From Leucobacter tenebrionis (GTDB lineage Bacteria > Actinomycetota > Actinomycetes > Actinomycetales > Microbacteriaceae), in contig NZ_CP082322.1 in NCBI RefSeq assembly GCF_019884725.1, positions 1,054,001 through 1,118,000 on the forward strand: a DNA stretch of 64,000 nt, read 5' to 3'. This document shows, piece by piece, positions 37,760-46,732 of this stretch (positions are counted from its first letter, which is position 1; every line of letters starts with the position of its first letter). Under the pieces are notes generated by a model that worked only from the letters and a program-made list of their open reading frames with translations, made no database searches and was not told the DNA's origin. The translations under genes and the position numbers were made by a program.

Positions 37760-38643
37760 AGCGCACCCCGAGCGTCCCGCGAGCGCATGCACAGCAGGGC
37801 GACGATCGCGACCAGCACGAGCAGCAGCGAAAGAGTCAGCGCCGTGTCCTGGGAGACGCCGGCGCCGTTGAACGCGGTGTAGATCGCGAGCGGCACGGTG
37901 CGGGTGCTGCCCGCAGCGTTACCCGCGAAGAGCGCGGTCGCGCCGAACTCCCCCAGCGCGCGGGTGAAGCAGAGGATGCCTCCCGCGATGAGGCTGGGGG
38001 CGAGCAGCGGAAGAGTCACGCGGCGCAGCACGGTCCACGGGCGCGCTCCCAGGCTCTCGGCCACACGCTCGTAGCTGCTCCCCTGCCCCCGCAACGCCCC
38101 CTCCACCGAGATCACGAGAAAGGGCAGCGCGACGAAGGTCTGCGCGAGGACCACGGCGGCGGTCGTGAAGGGGATGCGGATCCCGATCCCGAACAGCCAG
38201 TCCCCGAGCAGCCCCCCGCGCCCGAGCAGGCTCAGCAGCGCGAGTCCCCCCACGAGCGGGGGCAGTACGAGCGGCAGCGTGACGCAGGCGCGCAGCACCG
38301 CGGCGAGTGCGCCCTCGGTGCGCGCGATCACGAGCGCGAGGGGCACGCCGAGTAGAAAGCAGAGCCCGGTCGCGACCGTCGCAGTGCCGAGCGAGAGCGC
38401 GAGCGCCTCGCGCGTTCCGGGGGCGGCGAGCGTCGCGGGAACGGTCGCCCAGTCGATGCGCAGCAGCAGGGCTCCGAGCGGAAGCAGCAGCACCGCCGCG
38501 CCGATCGCGGCCGGAAGCAGCACACCGGCGGGGAGCCGCACGCGCTGCGTCTGCTGCGCCTTCCGCACCCGCGGCGCTCCGCGTCCCCGGGGCGAGCGCG
38601 GGCTGCGGCCCTGACCCCGGTGCGCCACCGTTGCATCGGGCAC
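37756..38643 (-). CDS. modB: Molybdate ABC transporter permease
   Basis: 295-residue inner-membrane permease with about six helices and the ATPase-contact loop ERVAESLGARPWTVLRRVTLP. An N-terminal cytoplasmic extension of about 35 residues rich in Arg/Pro/Gly is longer than usual. GTG start 3 nt after the modA stop. Partner of ModC and ModA. Confidence 0.9.
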   Translation of the reverse strand: MPDATVAHRGQGRSPRSPRGRGAPRVRKAQQTQRVRLPAGVLLPAAIGAAVLLLPLGALLLRIDWATVPATLAAPGTREALALSLGTATVATGLCFLLGVPLALVIARTEGALAAVLRACVTLPLVLPPLVGGLALLSLLGRGGLLGDWLFGIGIRIPFTTAAVVLAQTFVALPFLVISVEGALRGQGSSYERVAESLGARPWTVLRRVTLPLLAPSLIAGGILCFTRALGEFGATALFAGNAAGSTRTVPLAIYTAFNGAGVSQDTALTLSLLLVLVAIVALLCMRSRDARGAL

Positions 38644-38646
38644 GGC

Positions 38647-39486
38647 TCAGCGTGCGGGCCCGAAGCCCAGGTCGGCGAGGAGCTGCTGCGGGCGCTCGGA
38701 GCGGAGGAACTCGGCGAAGGCAGCGGCGGTATCGGGGGCGTCGGATCCGGCGACGGGCACGATCAAGTAGTCGCCGGCCGCGTCCGACGCGTGCTCGATC
38801 TCGACGCCCTCGACCTCGCCCCGAGCGCGCAGCACGTCGGAGCGGTACACGAGCCCGGCGTCGGCCTCGCCCTCGCGCACCTTGGTGAGCACGGCGGTGA
38901 CGTTCTGCTCCTCGCTCGCGGGATCGAGCTCGACCCCGTCGCGCTCGAGCAGCGCGCGCGCTGCGTTGCCGCAGGGCACCTCGGCGGCGCAGAGCACCGT
39001 CACCGGGGCATCATCGCCCGATCCCGCGAGGTCGGTGAGCGACTCGATGCCCAGCGGGTTGCCCGGAGCGACCGCGATCGCGAGCTCGCTCGTGGCGAAG
39101 CCGATGGGTTCGCCGTCGTTCAGACCCTCGGCCGTGATCTTCTCCATGTTCGGCGCGTCGGCCGAGGCGAAGACGTCCGCCGGGGCACCGCTCAGGATCT
39201 GCGTCGCGAGCACCGAGGAGCCGTCGTACGAGAACTCGAGCGAGGCCTCGGGATGCTCTTCGACGAACCAGCCGCCGATCTCCTCGAACGCCGGCTCGAG
39301 CGACGCCGCGGCGTACACCGTGAGGTCGCCGCTGGCCTCCGAGGCCGCCGGTTCGGTTTCCTGAGATACGCGGAGGTCGGGATCCGGACCCGCACTCGCG
39401 CCGCACCCGGCGAGCGCCGCAGCGAGGCCCGAGGCGAGCAGCAGCGCGCCGAACCGCAGCGCGTGCGCGGGAGCGTTCGCCTTCAT
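38647..39486 (-). CDS. modA: Molybdate ABC transporter substrate-binding lipoprotein
   Basis: 279-residue lipoprotein with lipobox LAALAGC-like LAGC (Cys28) and the ModA domain: LTVYAAASLEPAFEEI, SYDGSSVLATQILSGAPADV, FATSELAIAVAPGNP. Captures molybdate or tungstate outside the membrane. ATG 39486 overlaps the HTH-TOBE gene stop by 4 bp; upstream in-frame residues to 39621 are a shadow of that gene. Confidence 0.92.
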   Translation of the reverse strand: MKANAPAHALRFGALLLASGLAAALAGCGASAGPDPDLRVSQETEPAASEASGDLTVYAAASLEPAFEEIGGWFVEEHPEASLEFSYDGSSVLATQILSGAPADVFASADAPNMEKITAEGLNDGEPIGFATSELAIAVAPGNPLGIESLTDLAGSGDDAPVTVLCAAEVPCGNAARALLERDGVELDPASEEQNVTAVLTKVREGEADAGLVYRSDVLRARGEVEGVEIEHASDAAGDYLIVPVAGSDAPDTAAAFAEFLRSERPQQLLADLGFGPAR

Positions 39487-39890
39487 TCGGCATCCCTCCG
39501 GGGAGTCTCGATGATCACGTTCGTGGCTTTGACGATCGCCGTCGCCCGCGAGCCGACGTCGAGACCGAGCTCTTCGACGGCCTCCCTCGTCATGATCGAC
39601 ACGAGCCGGTGCGGGCCGCACTGCGCCTCGACAACCGCGACCACGCCGTCCGCTTCGACTCGGGTGACGATACCCGTGAAGCGGTTGCGGGCACTGCGCA
39701 GCACCGGTCCCGCGTCGTCGGTCTCCGGTGCCAGCTGCTTCGCCCGCTCAGCCAGGGATACGCCCTCGATCACCTGCAGGCCCGCCTCATCGGTGTCGGC
39801 GTCGAGCAGTCCCTGCGTCACCCAGCGGCGGATCGTGTCATCGCTGACCCCGATCAGCTGTGCGGCCTCGCGAACCCGGTAGCGCGTCAT
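39483..39890 (-). CDS. HTH-TOBE molybdate-responsive regulator, ModE-like
   Basis: 135-residue protein combining an N-terminal MerR/excisionase-type HTH (YRVREAAQLIGVSDDTIRRWV) with a C-terminal Mop/TOBE molybdate-binding domain (RNRFTGIVTRVEADGVVAVVE through AIVKATNVIIET). It is a compact one-component molybdate sensor. First gene of modABC, coupled to modA by ATGA, so it probably autoregulates the transporter. ATG 39890 set by the -10 TAGGAT; upstream in-frame residues are not real. Confidence 0.87.
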   Translation of the reverse strand: MTRYRVREAAQLIGVSDDTIRRWVTQGLLDADTDEAGLQVIEGVSLAERAKQLAPETDDAGPVLRSARNRFTGIVTRVEADGVVAVVEAQCGPHRLVSIMTREAVEELGLDVGSRATAIVKATNVIIETPRRDAE

Positions 39891-39897
39891 GCGACCG

Positions 39898-39903
39898 ATC
39901 CTA
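39898..39903 (-). promoter_or_regulatory. -10 element TAGGAT for the mod operon, leaderless
   Basis: Complement of ATCCTA; ends 7 nt before ATG 39890. Upstream, between 39905 and 39955, short palindromic GCATGCG/CTATGCGC-type sequences could be the regulator's site. Confidence 0.55.
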
Positions 39904-40013
39904 TACGCATGCGCGGCACGAATCATCGACCATCGCCGCCTATGCGCCGACTATGGACCCATCGGGCCGCACATGCGTCGCGACCAGCATCCGAGCGATC
40001 GCGCTCGCTCGCG

Positions 40014-41840
40014 CTAACGGACGACCGTCCTCTGCACTCCGTCGATGCGCCGCGTCCATCCCCGCGCGTCGAGGTGCTCGAGCAGCGGGATCGCCACCCG
40101 GCGCGTGGTGTCGAGCGCGCGCCGCGCCTCGCTCGTGGTGAACGGCTGCTCCAGCGACGAGAGCCGGCGCATCGCCTCCGCCGGCGCCGCGGGCAGCAGC
40201 ACGATCCCACCGCCGAGCCGCAGCAGGCGGCCGGCGCGCTCGGCCGCCGCCAGCTCCCGAGCACCGAGTCGCAGCGCCGAGAGCTCGTCGGCCTCCGGGG
40301 CCGCGAAGGGGTGCTCGCGCAGACGCCGCTCGAGCCGCGCGATCCCGGCCTCGGCCGCCCCGAGATCCACGCCGACTCCCGGCGGCCGCAGCGCCCCCGA
40401 GCGAGACTCGAGCCCCGCACGGCGCACCACGAGCGGCAGCAGCGAGGCATCCGGCAGCGGCGGCTCGGCGCGCAGCAGCGCGTCGGCCGCCGCGCCCTCC
40501 GCCAGGCCCGGCGAGAGCGGATCCGCGCGAAGCTTCTCGGCCACCGCCTCGCGCAACCGGCGCGCCCAACGGTCCAGTGCGGGCGGATGCACCCACCAGC
40601 CCCCGTCGCGCCCCACCGCGGCGATCCCCTCGGGCACCGCATCGAGTCCGCGCAGCCCCAGCCGGCGCAGACACTCGACCGGCATCGCGCCTCGGCGCTC
40701 CACCTCGACTGCGGCGTCTCCCGTCTCCGACCGTGCGGCGAGCGCGGCCGCCCTCCGCGCTCCGTCGCCGCGCCTCGTGAGGGCCGGGGGGTCCGCGTCG
40801 AGCACCAGCGCTCCCGCGAACACGAAGCGGCTGCCCGGGCTGCGCAGCACGAGACGGTCGCCGAGCTGCAGGGGCAGCGGCCGCGCGAGGGCGAGCCGCG
40901 CGTGGTCGTCGCCGAGCGGCCGCAGGCGCGCCTGCACCGCGGCCGTGCCGATGTGCATCACCAGCTGCTGGGGCGCGTCGGAGAAGCCCGACCCCGTCGT
41001 GCGCCGCACGTCGATCACGTCGACGATCGGCCAGGCGTCGGGTGTCACGAGCGCATCTCCGCGGTGCACACTGTCGGCGACCACGTCTCGCAGGTTCACC
41101 GCCACGCGGGCGTGCGGCGCCACCGAGGTCGCGGCGGCGTTCCGACTGTGGAGCCCGCGCACTGCTGTCGTCCGCGCCCCGCTCTCGCCGACGAGCTGCA
41201 AGCGGTCCCCCTGGTGCAGCGTGCCCGCGGTGAGGCTTCCCGTCACCACCGTGCCGGCCCCCCTGATCGTGAACGAGCGGTCGATCCACAATCGCACGCG
41301 CGCGGCGGCGTCGGGGGCGGGAGCGGCGGCGAGCACCTCGTCGAGCCGTGCGACGAGCTCTCCCAGCCCGGCCGTGCCCGCCGACTCATCGGCCGGCAGC
41401 GCCGAGACCACCACGGGCGCGTGCTCGAGCGGGGTGCCGACCAGGGCGATCCGGGTCTGCTCGATCGTTTCCGAGACCCGATCCGGGGCCCGATCCGCCC
41501 GCGTGATCACCACGATGCCGTGCTCGATGCCGAGAGCCGCTATCGCGTCGCGATGATCCGACGATTGCTCCTGCCAGCCCTTGTCGGCGGCGACGACGAA
41601 GCACACGACCGGGGCGGGGCCCACGCCCGCGAGCATGTTCGCGAGGAAGCGCTCGTGCCCCGGCACGTCGACGAAGGCGACCTCGCGCCCCGAGGGCAGC
41701 CGCGTCCACGCGAAGCCGAGGTCGATCGTCAGCCCGCGCCGCCGCTCCTCGGCGAGGCGGTCGGGCTCCATGCCGGTGAGCGCGCGCACGAGCGTCGATT
41801 TGCCGTGATCGACGTGGCCGGCGGTGGCGACGACGTACAT
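40014..41840 (-). CDS. selB: Selenocysteine-specific elongation factor
   Basis: 608-residue GTPase that brings Sec-tRNA to UGA codons next to a SECIS element. G-domain: ATAGHVDHGKSTLV, DVPGHERF, and TRAD in place of NKxD, as SelB allows. The C-terminal half carries winged-helix domains that bind SECIS RNA, ending with TTRRVAIPLLEHLDARGWTR. ATG 41840, one base after the selA stop. Expressed with selA. Confidence 0.95.
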   Translation of the reverse strand: MYVVATAGHVDHGKSTLVRALTGMEPDRLAEERRRGLTIDLGFAWTRLPSGREVAFVDVPGHERFLANMLAGVGPAPVVCFVVAADKGWQEQSSDHRDAIAALGIEHGIVVITRADRAPDRVSETIEQTRIALVGTPLEHAPVVVSALPADESAGTAGLGELVARLDEVLAAAPAPDAAARVRLWIDRSFTIRGAGTVVTGSLTAGTLHQGDRLQLVGESGARTTAVRGLHSRNAAATSVAPHARVAVNLRDVVADSVHRGDALVTPDAWPIVDVIDVRRTTGSGFSDAPQQLVMHIGTAAVQARLRPLGDDHARLALARPLPLQLGDRLVLRSPGSRFVFAGALVLDADPPALTRRGDGARRAAALAARSETGDAAVEVERRGAMPVECLRRLGLRGLDAVPEGIAAVGRDGGWWVHPPALDRWARRLREAVAEKLRADPLSPGLAEGAAADALLRAEPPLPDASLLPLVVRRAGLESRSGALRPPGVGVDLGAAEAGIARLERRLREHPFAAPEADELSALRLGARELAAAERAGRLLRLGGGIVLLPAAPAEAMRRLSSLEQPFTTSEARRALDTTRRVAIPLLEHLDARGWTRRIDGVQRTVVR

Positions 41841-41841
41841 G

Positions 41842-43170
41842 TCAGCGGAGCCCGAGCCGACGGGGTTCGGGATCGCGCATCGCCGCGAGCACCGCCTCTG
41901 CAAGCCGCTCATCGTCTTCCTCCGCCACGCAGCGCAGGTCGACGAGGCAGCGGCCCTGATGCACCCGGGCGACGACCGCGGGTTCTCCGGCGCGCAATCG
42001 CTCCGAGGCGGACTCGGGCAGCTCGACCGCCCACCCCGGCAGCGGCACCCCGGGGGCTCCTCCGCCGCCCACGCGCCCGTCGTGGGGCACGACCTCGGCG
42101 CCCACCCGCTCCGCGAGCATCAGGGTCCGCTCCCGGAGGCGCCCCGGATCGGCGTGCAGCGCCGCCGACACCGGGGTTTCCGCGATCCTGAGCGTCGCCT
42201 CGATGGCCGCGAGCGTGAGCTTGTCGCTGCGCATCGCACGGGCGAGCGGATGCGTCGCGATGCGCCGGATCGCGGCGCTCCGTCCCAGCAGCAGGCCCGC
42301 CTGCGGACCGCCGAGCAGTTTGTCCCCGCTCGCGATCACCACGTCGGCGCCCGCGCGCAGGGCGCTCGCGATATCCGGTTCGTCCGGCAGCGTCGGCTCG
42401 GGGTCCAGCAGCCCGCTACCGAGGTCGACGATGAGCGGCAGCCCGTGCTCGTCGGCGAGGCTGCGCAGCTCCGACGTCCCGACCTCCGCGGTGAAGCCCT
42501 GCACCCGGAAGTTGCTGGGGTGGATCTTCAACAGGCACCCGGTCTCAGGACCGATCGCCTGCGCGTAATCGTCGAGGTGGGTGCGGTTCGTCGTGCCGAC
42601 CTCGCGCAGACGGGCCCCCGTGGTGACGAGCAGATCGGGCAGGCGGAAGCCCGCGCCGATCTCGACGAGCTCACCGCGGCTCACGATTATCTCGCCCGTT
42701 CCGGCCAGAGCCGTGACGGCGAGCAGCAGCGCGGCTGCACCGTTGTTGACGATCACGGCGTCCTCGGCGTCGGGGCAGGCCTGCAGCAGCGCCTCGCGCG
42801 CACCGGCCCCGCGCGCGCTGCGCTTACCGGTCTCGAGGTCCATCTCGACGTCGACGTAGCCCGCCGCGCTCAGCACCGCCTCGCGAGCACGCCGAGCGAG
42901 CGGCGCCCGACCGAGGTTGGTGTGCACGATCACCCCGGTCGCGTTGAGCACCGGCGTCAGAGAGGTCGGACGCTCGGCCCGGAGCGCTCGCTCGACCTCC
43001 GGCTCCACCCGCTCCGCCGGCAGCCGCCCCTCGCGTGCCGCGCGCTGCTGCGCGTCGATGATGCGTCGCACCGCGGCGTCGCCGATCCGCTCCCGCGCCT
43101 CTCGTGCGGCCGGCAGCGCCAGCAGTCGGTCGGTGCGGGGAATGCGCCTGCGATGATCCTCGTCGCTCAT
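41842..43170 (-). CDS. selA: L-seryl-tRNA(Sec) selenium transferase
   Basis: 442-residue PLP enzyme that converts Ser-tRNA(Sec) to Sec-tRNA(Sec) with selenophosphate. PLP lysine Lys284 in VIASGDKLLGGPQAG; NATGVIVHTNLGRAPL and VGTTNRTHLDDY are family hallmarks. ATG 43170 follows GAGGGGA. It lies directly downstream of the tRNA-Sec gene on the same strand. Confidence 0.96.
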   Translation of the reverse strand: MSDEDHRRRIPRTDRLLALPAAREARERIGDAAVRRIIDAQQRAAREGRLPAERVEPEVERALRAERPTSLTPVLNATGVIVHTNLGRAPLARRAREAVLSAAGYVDVEMDLETGKRSARGAGAREALLQACPDAEDAVIVNNGAAALLLAVTALAGTGEIIVSRGELVEIGAGFRLPDLLVTTGARLREVGTTNRTHLDDYAQAIGPETGCLLKIHPSNFRVQGFTAEVGTSELRSLADEHGLPLIVDLGSGLLDPEPTLPDEPDIASALRAGADVVIASGDKLLGGPQAGLLLGRSAAIRRIATHPLARAMRSDKLTLAAIEATLRIAETPVSAALHADPGRLRERTLMLAERVGAEVVPHDGRVGGGGAPGVPLPGWAVELPESASERLRAGEPAVVARVHQGRCLVDLRCVAEEDDERLAEAVLAAMRDPEPRRLGLR

Positions 43171-43262
43171 CGGCTCCCCTCACAGCCCGTCGAACCCGCG
43201 CCGACGAGCGCCCTCGCAACGATGCGCCCGTGACGGAAGCTCAATATTCTTCGATCGGCATA

Positions 43263-43358
43263 TGGCGGAGGCGGACGGGAATCGAACCCGCCAGACCGAG
43301 ATACTCGGCCTCACCGGTTTTGAAGACCGGGGGGCCCACCAGGAACCCTGACGCCTCC
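43263..43358 (-). tRNA. selC: tRNA-Sec (anticodon UCA)
   Basis: 96 nt on the minus strand including an encoded CCA. Acceptor GGAGGCG at the 5' end pairs with CGCCTCC before G-CCA; the anticodon arm reads GGTCTTCAAAACC with anticodon TCA; a long variable arm (GCCGAGTATCTCGGT region) and T arm GCGGGTTCGATTCCCGT follow. The long acceptor and variable arms and the UCA anticodon identify selenocysteine tRNA. Located 92 bp before selA. Confidence 0.96.
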
Positions 43359-43441
43359 ACCGACGAGCCTACACTCCTCATTCCCCGCTGCCGGGCCTCG
43401 CTCCTGCCCGATCGTGATCCGTCTTTCGGGCCTCGCCGTTG

Positions 43442-43473
43442 TTTCGGATGGATTGCCAGGGTTTCATCCGAAA
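43442..43473. repeat. Inverted repeat between selC and selD
   Basis: Arms TTTCGGATG (43442-43450) and CATCCGAAA (43465-43473), 9 bp perfect, loop 14 nt. Further TCCG/CGGA-type sequences flank it. Divergent intergenic location. Confidence 0.7.
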
Positions 43474-43521
43474 TAAGGGAGAGATCCGAAGTACGGACCG
43501 CGCTCGGAGAGACGCAACCGG

Positions 43522-43527
43522 TAGTCT
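43522..43527 (+). promoter_or_regulatory. -10 element TAGTCT for selD, leaderless
   Basis: TAGTCT ends 6 nt before the ATG at 43534. Confidence 0.6.
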
Positions 43528-43533
43528 CGGAGG

Positions 43534-44526
43534 ATGGACACCGCGCGGGATCCCAGACGTCTGACCGGCTACGCGCACGGCGGGGGCTGCGCCTGCAAGA
43601 TCCCGCCGGGCGAGCTCGAGGACGCGGTGCGCGGGCTCGTCGGGCAGACCGCCGGGAACGTGCTCGTGGGGCTCGACGACGGCGATGACGCCGCGGCGGT
43701 GCTCGTGCGCGACGACCTCGCCGTGCTCTCGACCGCCGATTTCTTCACGCCGGTGGTCGACGACGCGTACGACTGGGGTCGCATCGCCGCCGCCAACGCG
43801 CTCTCGGACATCTACGCGATGGGCGGCACTCCCATCACCGCGATCAACCTCGTCGGCTGGCCCCGCGAGGTGCTGCCGATGGAACTGCTCACGGAGGTGC
43901 TTCGCGGCGGGCTCGACGTCGCCGCCGAGGCGAACTGCCCCGTCACGGGCGGCCACTCGATCGACGACCCCGAACCCAAGTACGGGATGGCGGTCACCGG
44001 TGTGGTCGACCCCGCGCAGCTCATGCGCAACGATGCGGCCGAGCCGGGCCTGCCGCTCACGCTGACCAAGCCCATCGGCGTGGGTGTGCTGAACAACCGG
44101 CACAAGCGCACCGGCGAGGTCTTCGAGCACGCGATCGCGCAGATGGTGCAGCTGAACCGCGATGCCTCGCTCGCCGCCGTCTCAGCGGGCGCGCGGGCCG
44201 CCACCGACGTCACCGGTTTCGGCCTGCTCGGGCACCTGTACAAGATGTGCCGCGCCTCGGACGTCGGCGCCGTGCTCGACTCGAGCGCCGTGCCGATCGT
44301 CGAGGGGGCGAGGCGGTCGCTCGACGAGGGTTTCATCCCGGGAGGATCGCGTCGCAACCTCGACTGGGTGCGCCCGCACCTGAGCGTCGAGGCACCGCTC
44401 AGCGAGGAGGGACTGGTGCTGCTCGCCGACGCTCAGACCTCGGGCGGTCTGCTGGTCGTGGGCGAGGTGCCGGGCTACCCGTTGATCGGCGAGACCGTCG
44501 CGGGATCGGGGATCACGGTCCGCTAG
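43534..44526 (+). CDS. selD: Selenide, water dikinase (selenophosphate synthetase)
   Basis: 330-residue enzyme making selenophosphate from selenide and ATP. Catalytic Cys19 and Lys22 in GGGCACKIPPGELED match Cys17/Lys20 of E. coli SelD; here the catalytic residue is Cys, not Sec, so the gene has no internal UGA. ATP/Mg motifs: STADFFTPVVDD, ANALSDIYAMGG, GGHSIDDPEPKYG, DVTGFGLLGH. Divergent from selC-selA-selB, convergent with the nrfD-like gene. Confidence 0.96.
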   Translation: MDTARDPRRLTGYAHGGGCACKIPPGELEDAVRGLVGQTAGNVLVGLDDGDDAAAVLVRDDLAVLSTADFFTPVVDDAYDWGRIAAANALSDIYAMGGTPITAINLVGWPREVLPMELLTEVLRGGLDVAAEANCPVTGGHSIDDPEPKYGMAVTGVVDPAQLMRNDAAEPGLPLTLTKPIGVGVLNNRHKRTGEVFEHAIAQMVQLNRDASLAAVSAGARAATDVTGFGLLGHLYKMCRASDVGAVLDSSAVPIVEGARRSLDEGFIPGGSRRNLDWVRPHLSVEAPLSEEGLVLLADAQTSGGLLVVGEVPGYPLIGETVAGSGITVR

Positions 44527-44586
44527 ACCGCGTTATCGCCCGCGGGGCCCGTCGAAGCCAGGAATCACAAGCCAGGAGGTTCGCGC

Positions 44587-44606
44587 GCCTCGGCAGGCTC
44601 GGAGAA
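44587..44606. repeat. Diverged copy of the TTCGACAGGCTCAGCGAC-like element
   Basis: GCCTCGGCAGGCTCGGAGAA matches the 19316-19335 element at 15 of 20 positions; both lie in a gap between convergent genes. Could be chance. Confidence 0.3.
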
Positions 44607-44619
44607 GGAGCCGCAGCGC

Positions 44620-45717
44620 CTACTCCGCGGTGGTGATCGAGTCGTCGACGATGCCCGCACGGCGGCGCGCCTCGAGGCGGCGCTTCTGCGGCTCGATCAC
44701 GTAGCGCGGATCCTTCGTCGAGTGGAGCCCGGCCTCGAGCACGGCGAAGCGGGTCAGTGCCGAGGCCGCGAGCAGCGCGACCCCCGAGACCACCGCGACC
44801 GCGCGGCTGCGCCCGGCGAAGATCGCGCCGGCTCCGCCGATCGCGGCGAGACGCTTGCTCCACTTGTGCATCGCACCCGCGCCGCCGTGGTGCAGCGGCT
44901 CGGCGGCGACCGGATCCATGCGCCGATCCATGAGCTCGGAGGCGGTGAGCTCCGCGGCCGCGCCGGCCACGGCGAGCATGCGGGCGGGCTTCGCGTCGGC
45001 CACCGGCGTGGTGACCATGCCGAGACCGCCCGCCGCGAGGCTCGCCGAGCTCACGAAGACGAACGACAGGTCTTCCTTCGCCGCGTTCCAGGTGGGGTTC
45101 GCCGTGTTCGACAGCAGCACGCCCGTGTAGGCCGCGAGAGGCGCGGCGAACACCGCGGAGGCGACCCCGGCCGGCTTCTCGGCGAGGTTCAGCAGCTTGC
45201 GCAGCGGCCCGAGGGGCAGCCTGCGCTTCGTCATGCGGTCGACCTCGGCGACGGCGGCGACGCCCGCGCCCGCGCTGAACGCCCCCAGGATCCACGATCC
45301 AACGCTCATCGGGGAGGTCACCTTGAGCGTGCGGAACATGTTCAGGAACCGCTCGGGTCGGCCCAGGTCGGCGATGAGCGCCACAGCACCCGCGCCGGCG
45401 GCGCCGATCGCGGCGAGCCGGCTGTTGCGGCGCAGCTTCTCGTTGCCGCTGAACTGCGCTCCCGCGGCGAGCAGCGACGACCCGCCGGCGACTCCCCCGA
45501 GGAACAGGTAGACGCCGATCGGCGCCTCCCATGGCGGCGGCTTCACGATGGGCCGGTCGTAGTAGCTGGCGAACTCCGCCTCGGGCACCATCGACATCTC
45601 GCGAGAGCCGTCAGTCGCCCCGGCTCCCCCGCGCCCGACACCGCGGCGCTTGCGCTTACCGCCGAAGCGACGCGGTTTCTCGGGCGGACGGTAGCTGTCG
45701 AACTCCGAGAGCGTCAC
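44620..45717 (-). CDS. NrfD-like membrane subunit of formate dehydrogenase
   Basis: 365-residue integral membrane protein of the NrfD/polysulfide reductase family. After a basic N-terminus come about eight hydrophobic segments, beginning with APIGVYLFLGGVAGGSSLLA and LIADLGRPERFLNMFRTLK, both family hallmarks. It anchors the catalytic and iron-sulfur subunits and passes electrons to quinone; it replaces the haem b subunit found in E. coli FdnI/FdoI. GTG start 45717. Follows fdhB by 28 bp. Confidence 0.85.
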   Translation of the reverse strand: MTLSEFDSYRPPEKPRRFGGKRKRRGVGRGGAGATDGSREMSMVPEAEFASYYDRPIVKPPPWEAPIGVYLFLGGVAGGSSLLAAGAQFSGNEKLRRNSRLAAIGAAGAGAVALIADLGRPERFLNMFRTLKVTSPMSVGSWILGAFSAGAGVAAVAEVDRMTKRRLPLGPLRKLLNLAEKPAGVASAVFAAPLAAYTGVLLSNTANPTWNAAKEDLSFVFVSSASLAAGGLGMVTTPVADAKPARMLAVAGAAAELTASELMDRRMDPVAAEPLHHGGAGAMHKWSKRLAAIGGAGAIFAGRSRAVAVVSGVALLAASALTRFAVLEAGLHSTKDPRYVIEPQKRRLEARRRAGIVDDSITTAE

Positions 45718-45745
45718 CGGCGTTCACCTTTCCAGTCGAGGCGGT

Positions 45746-46732
45746 TCATCGGCGCCCTCCGGTGAGGAACGCGAGCGCCACGGCGCCGATCATGCCGAGC
45801 GCGGCGAGCCCGGCCCGCTTGTACATGCGCGGCAGATCCTTCGTCGCGACCTGCGGATCCGGCGGCAGACCGTACACCTCGGGCTCGTCGAGCAGCAGGA
45901 AGATCGATCCCGTGCCGCCCACGCCGTCGCGCTCGTTCGCGCCGTACAGCCGCGCCTCGGTGAGGCCCTGCTTGTGCAGTTCGCGCACGCGGGCCCGGGC
46001 GATCTTCGCGAGCTCCTCGCGACTGCCGAACTTGATCGACGTGGTCGGGCAGGCCTGCGCGCACGCGGGGGTCTGGTCGTCGGTGAGGCGGTCGTAGCAG
46101 AGCGTGCACTTCTGGGCGACGCCGGCGTTGCGGGTGGGCGCCTGCTCCCCCGGCACGAAGTCGCGGTTGGTCTTGGGCACGGCGATCCCGTCGCTGCGCC
46201 GCTCGATCACCCCGAAGGGGCACCCCGCCACGCAGGTGCCGCAGCCGTTGCAGATGTCCTCCTGCACCACGACGGTGCCGAACTCGGTGCGGAAGAGCGC
46301 GCCTGTGGGGCAGACGTCGAGACAGCCGGCATTGGTGCAGTGCTTGCACACGTCCGACGACATGAGCCAGCGGAAGTCGGGGGTGTCGGGCGGGGTCGTA
46401 TCGGCACCCGAGAGATCGTCGGGATCCTTGCGCACCGTGGGCATGCCGAGGCTCACGAGCTTGCGGCCGCTCTCGCGGGCCTGCTCGATGCGCTCCTGCC
46501 CCTGCTCGATGAACGCCACGTGGCGCCAGGTGTCGGCGCCCAGCCCCTCGGAGTTGTCATACGAGGAGTCGGAGAGCTGCCAGTCGGAATCGGCCGGGTT
46601 GCGATTCCACTCCTTGCAGGCCACCTCGCAGGCCTTGCAGCCGATGCAGATCGAGGTGTCGGTGAAGAAGCCCTTGCGGGGGTGCACGTGCTCGTGGTGG
46701 GCGGCGTGCTCGGATTCGGTGAGTCTGGTCAT
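45746..46732 (-). CDS. fdhB: Formate dehydrogenase iron-sulfur (beta) subunit
   Basis: 328-residue electron-transfer subunit with four cysteine clusters: CIGCKACEVAC, CKHCTNAGCLDVCP, CNGCGTCVAGCP and CTLCYDR...CAQACP, each giving ligands for [4Fe-4S] centres. A C-terminal hydrophobic helix (LAALGMIGAVALAFLTGG) anchors it. ATG 46732 overlaps the fdhA stop by 4 bp. The in-frame reading up to 47212 is a shadow of fdhA. Confidence 0.94.
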   Translation of the reverse strand: MTRLTESEHAAHHEHVHPRKGFFTDTSICIGCKACEVACKEWNRNPADSDWQLSDSSYDNSEGLGADTWRHVAFIEQGQERIEQARESGRKLVSLGMPTVRKDPDDLSGADTTPPDTPDFRWLMSSDVCKHCTNAGCLDVCPTGALFRTEFGTVVVQEDICNGCGTCVAGCPFGVIERRSDGIAVPKTNRDFVPGEQAPTRNAGVAQKCTLCYDRLTDDQTPACAQACPTTSIKFGSREELAKIARARVRELHKQGLTEARLYGANERDGVGGTGSIFLLLDEPEVYGLPPDPQVATKDLPRMYKRAGLAALGMIGAVALAFLTGGRR

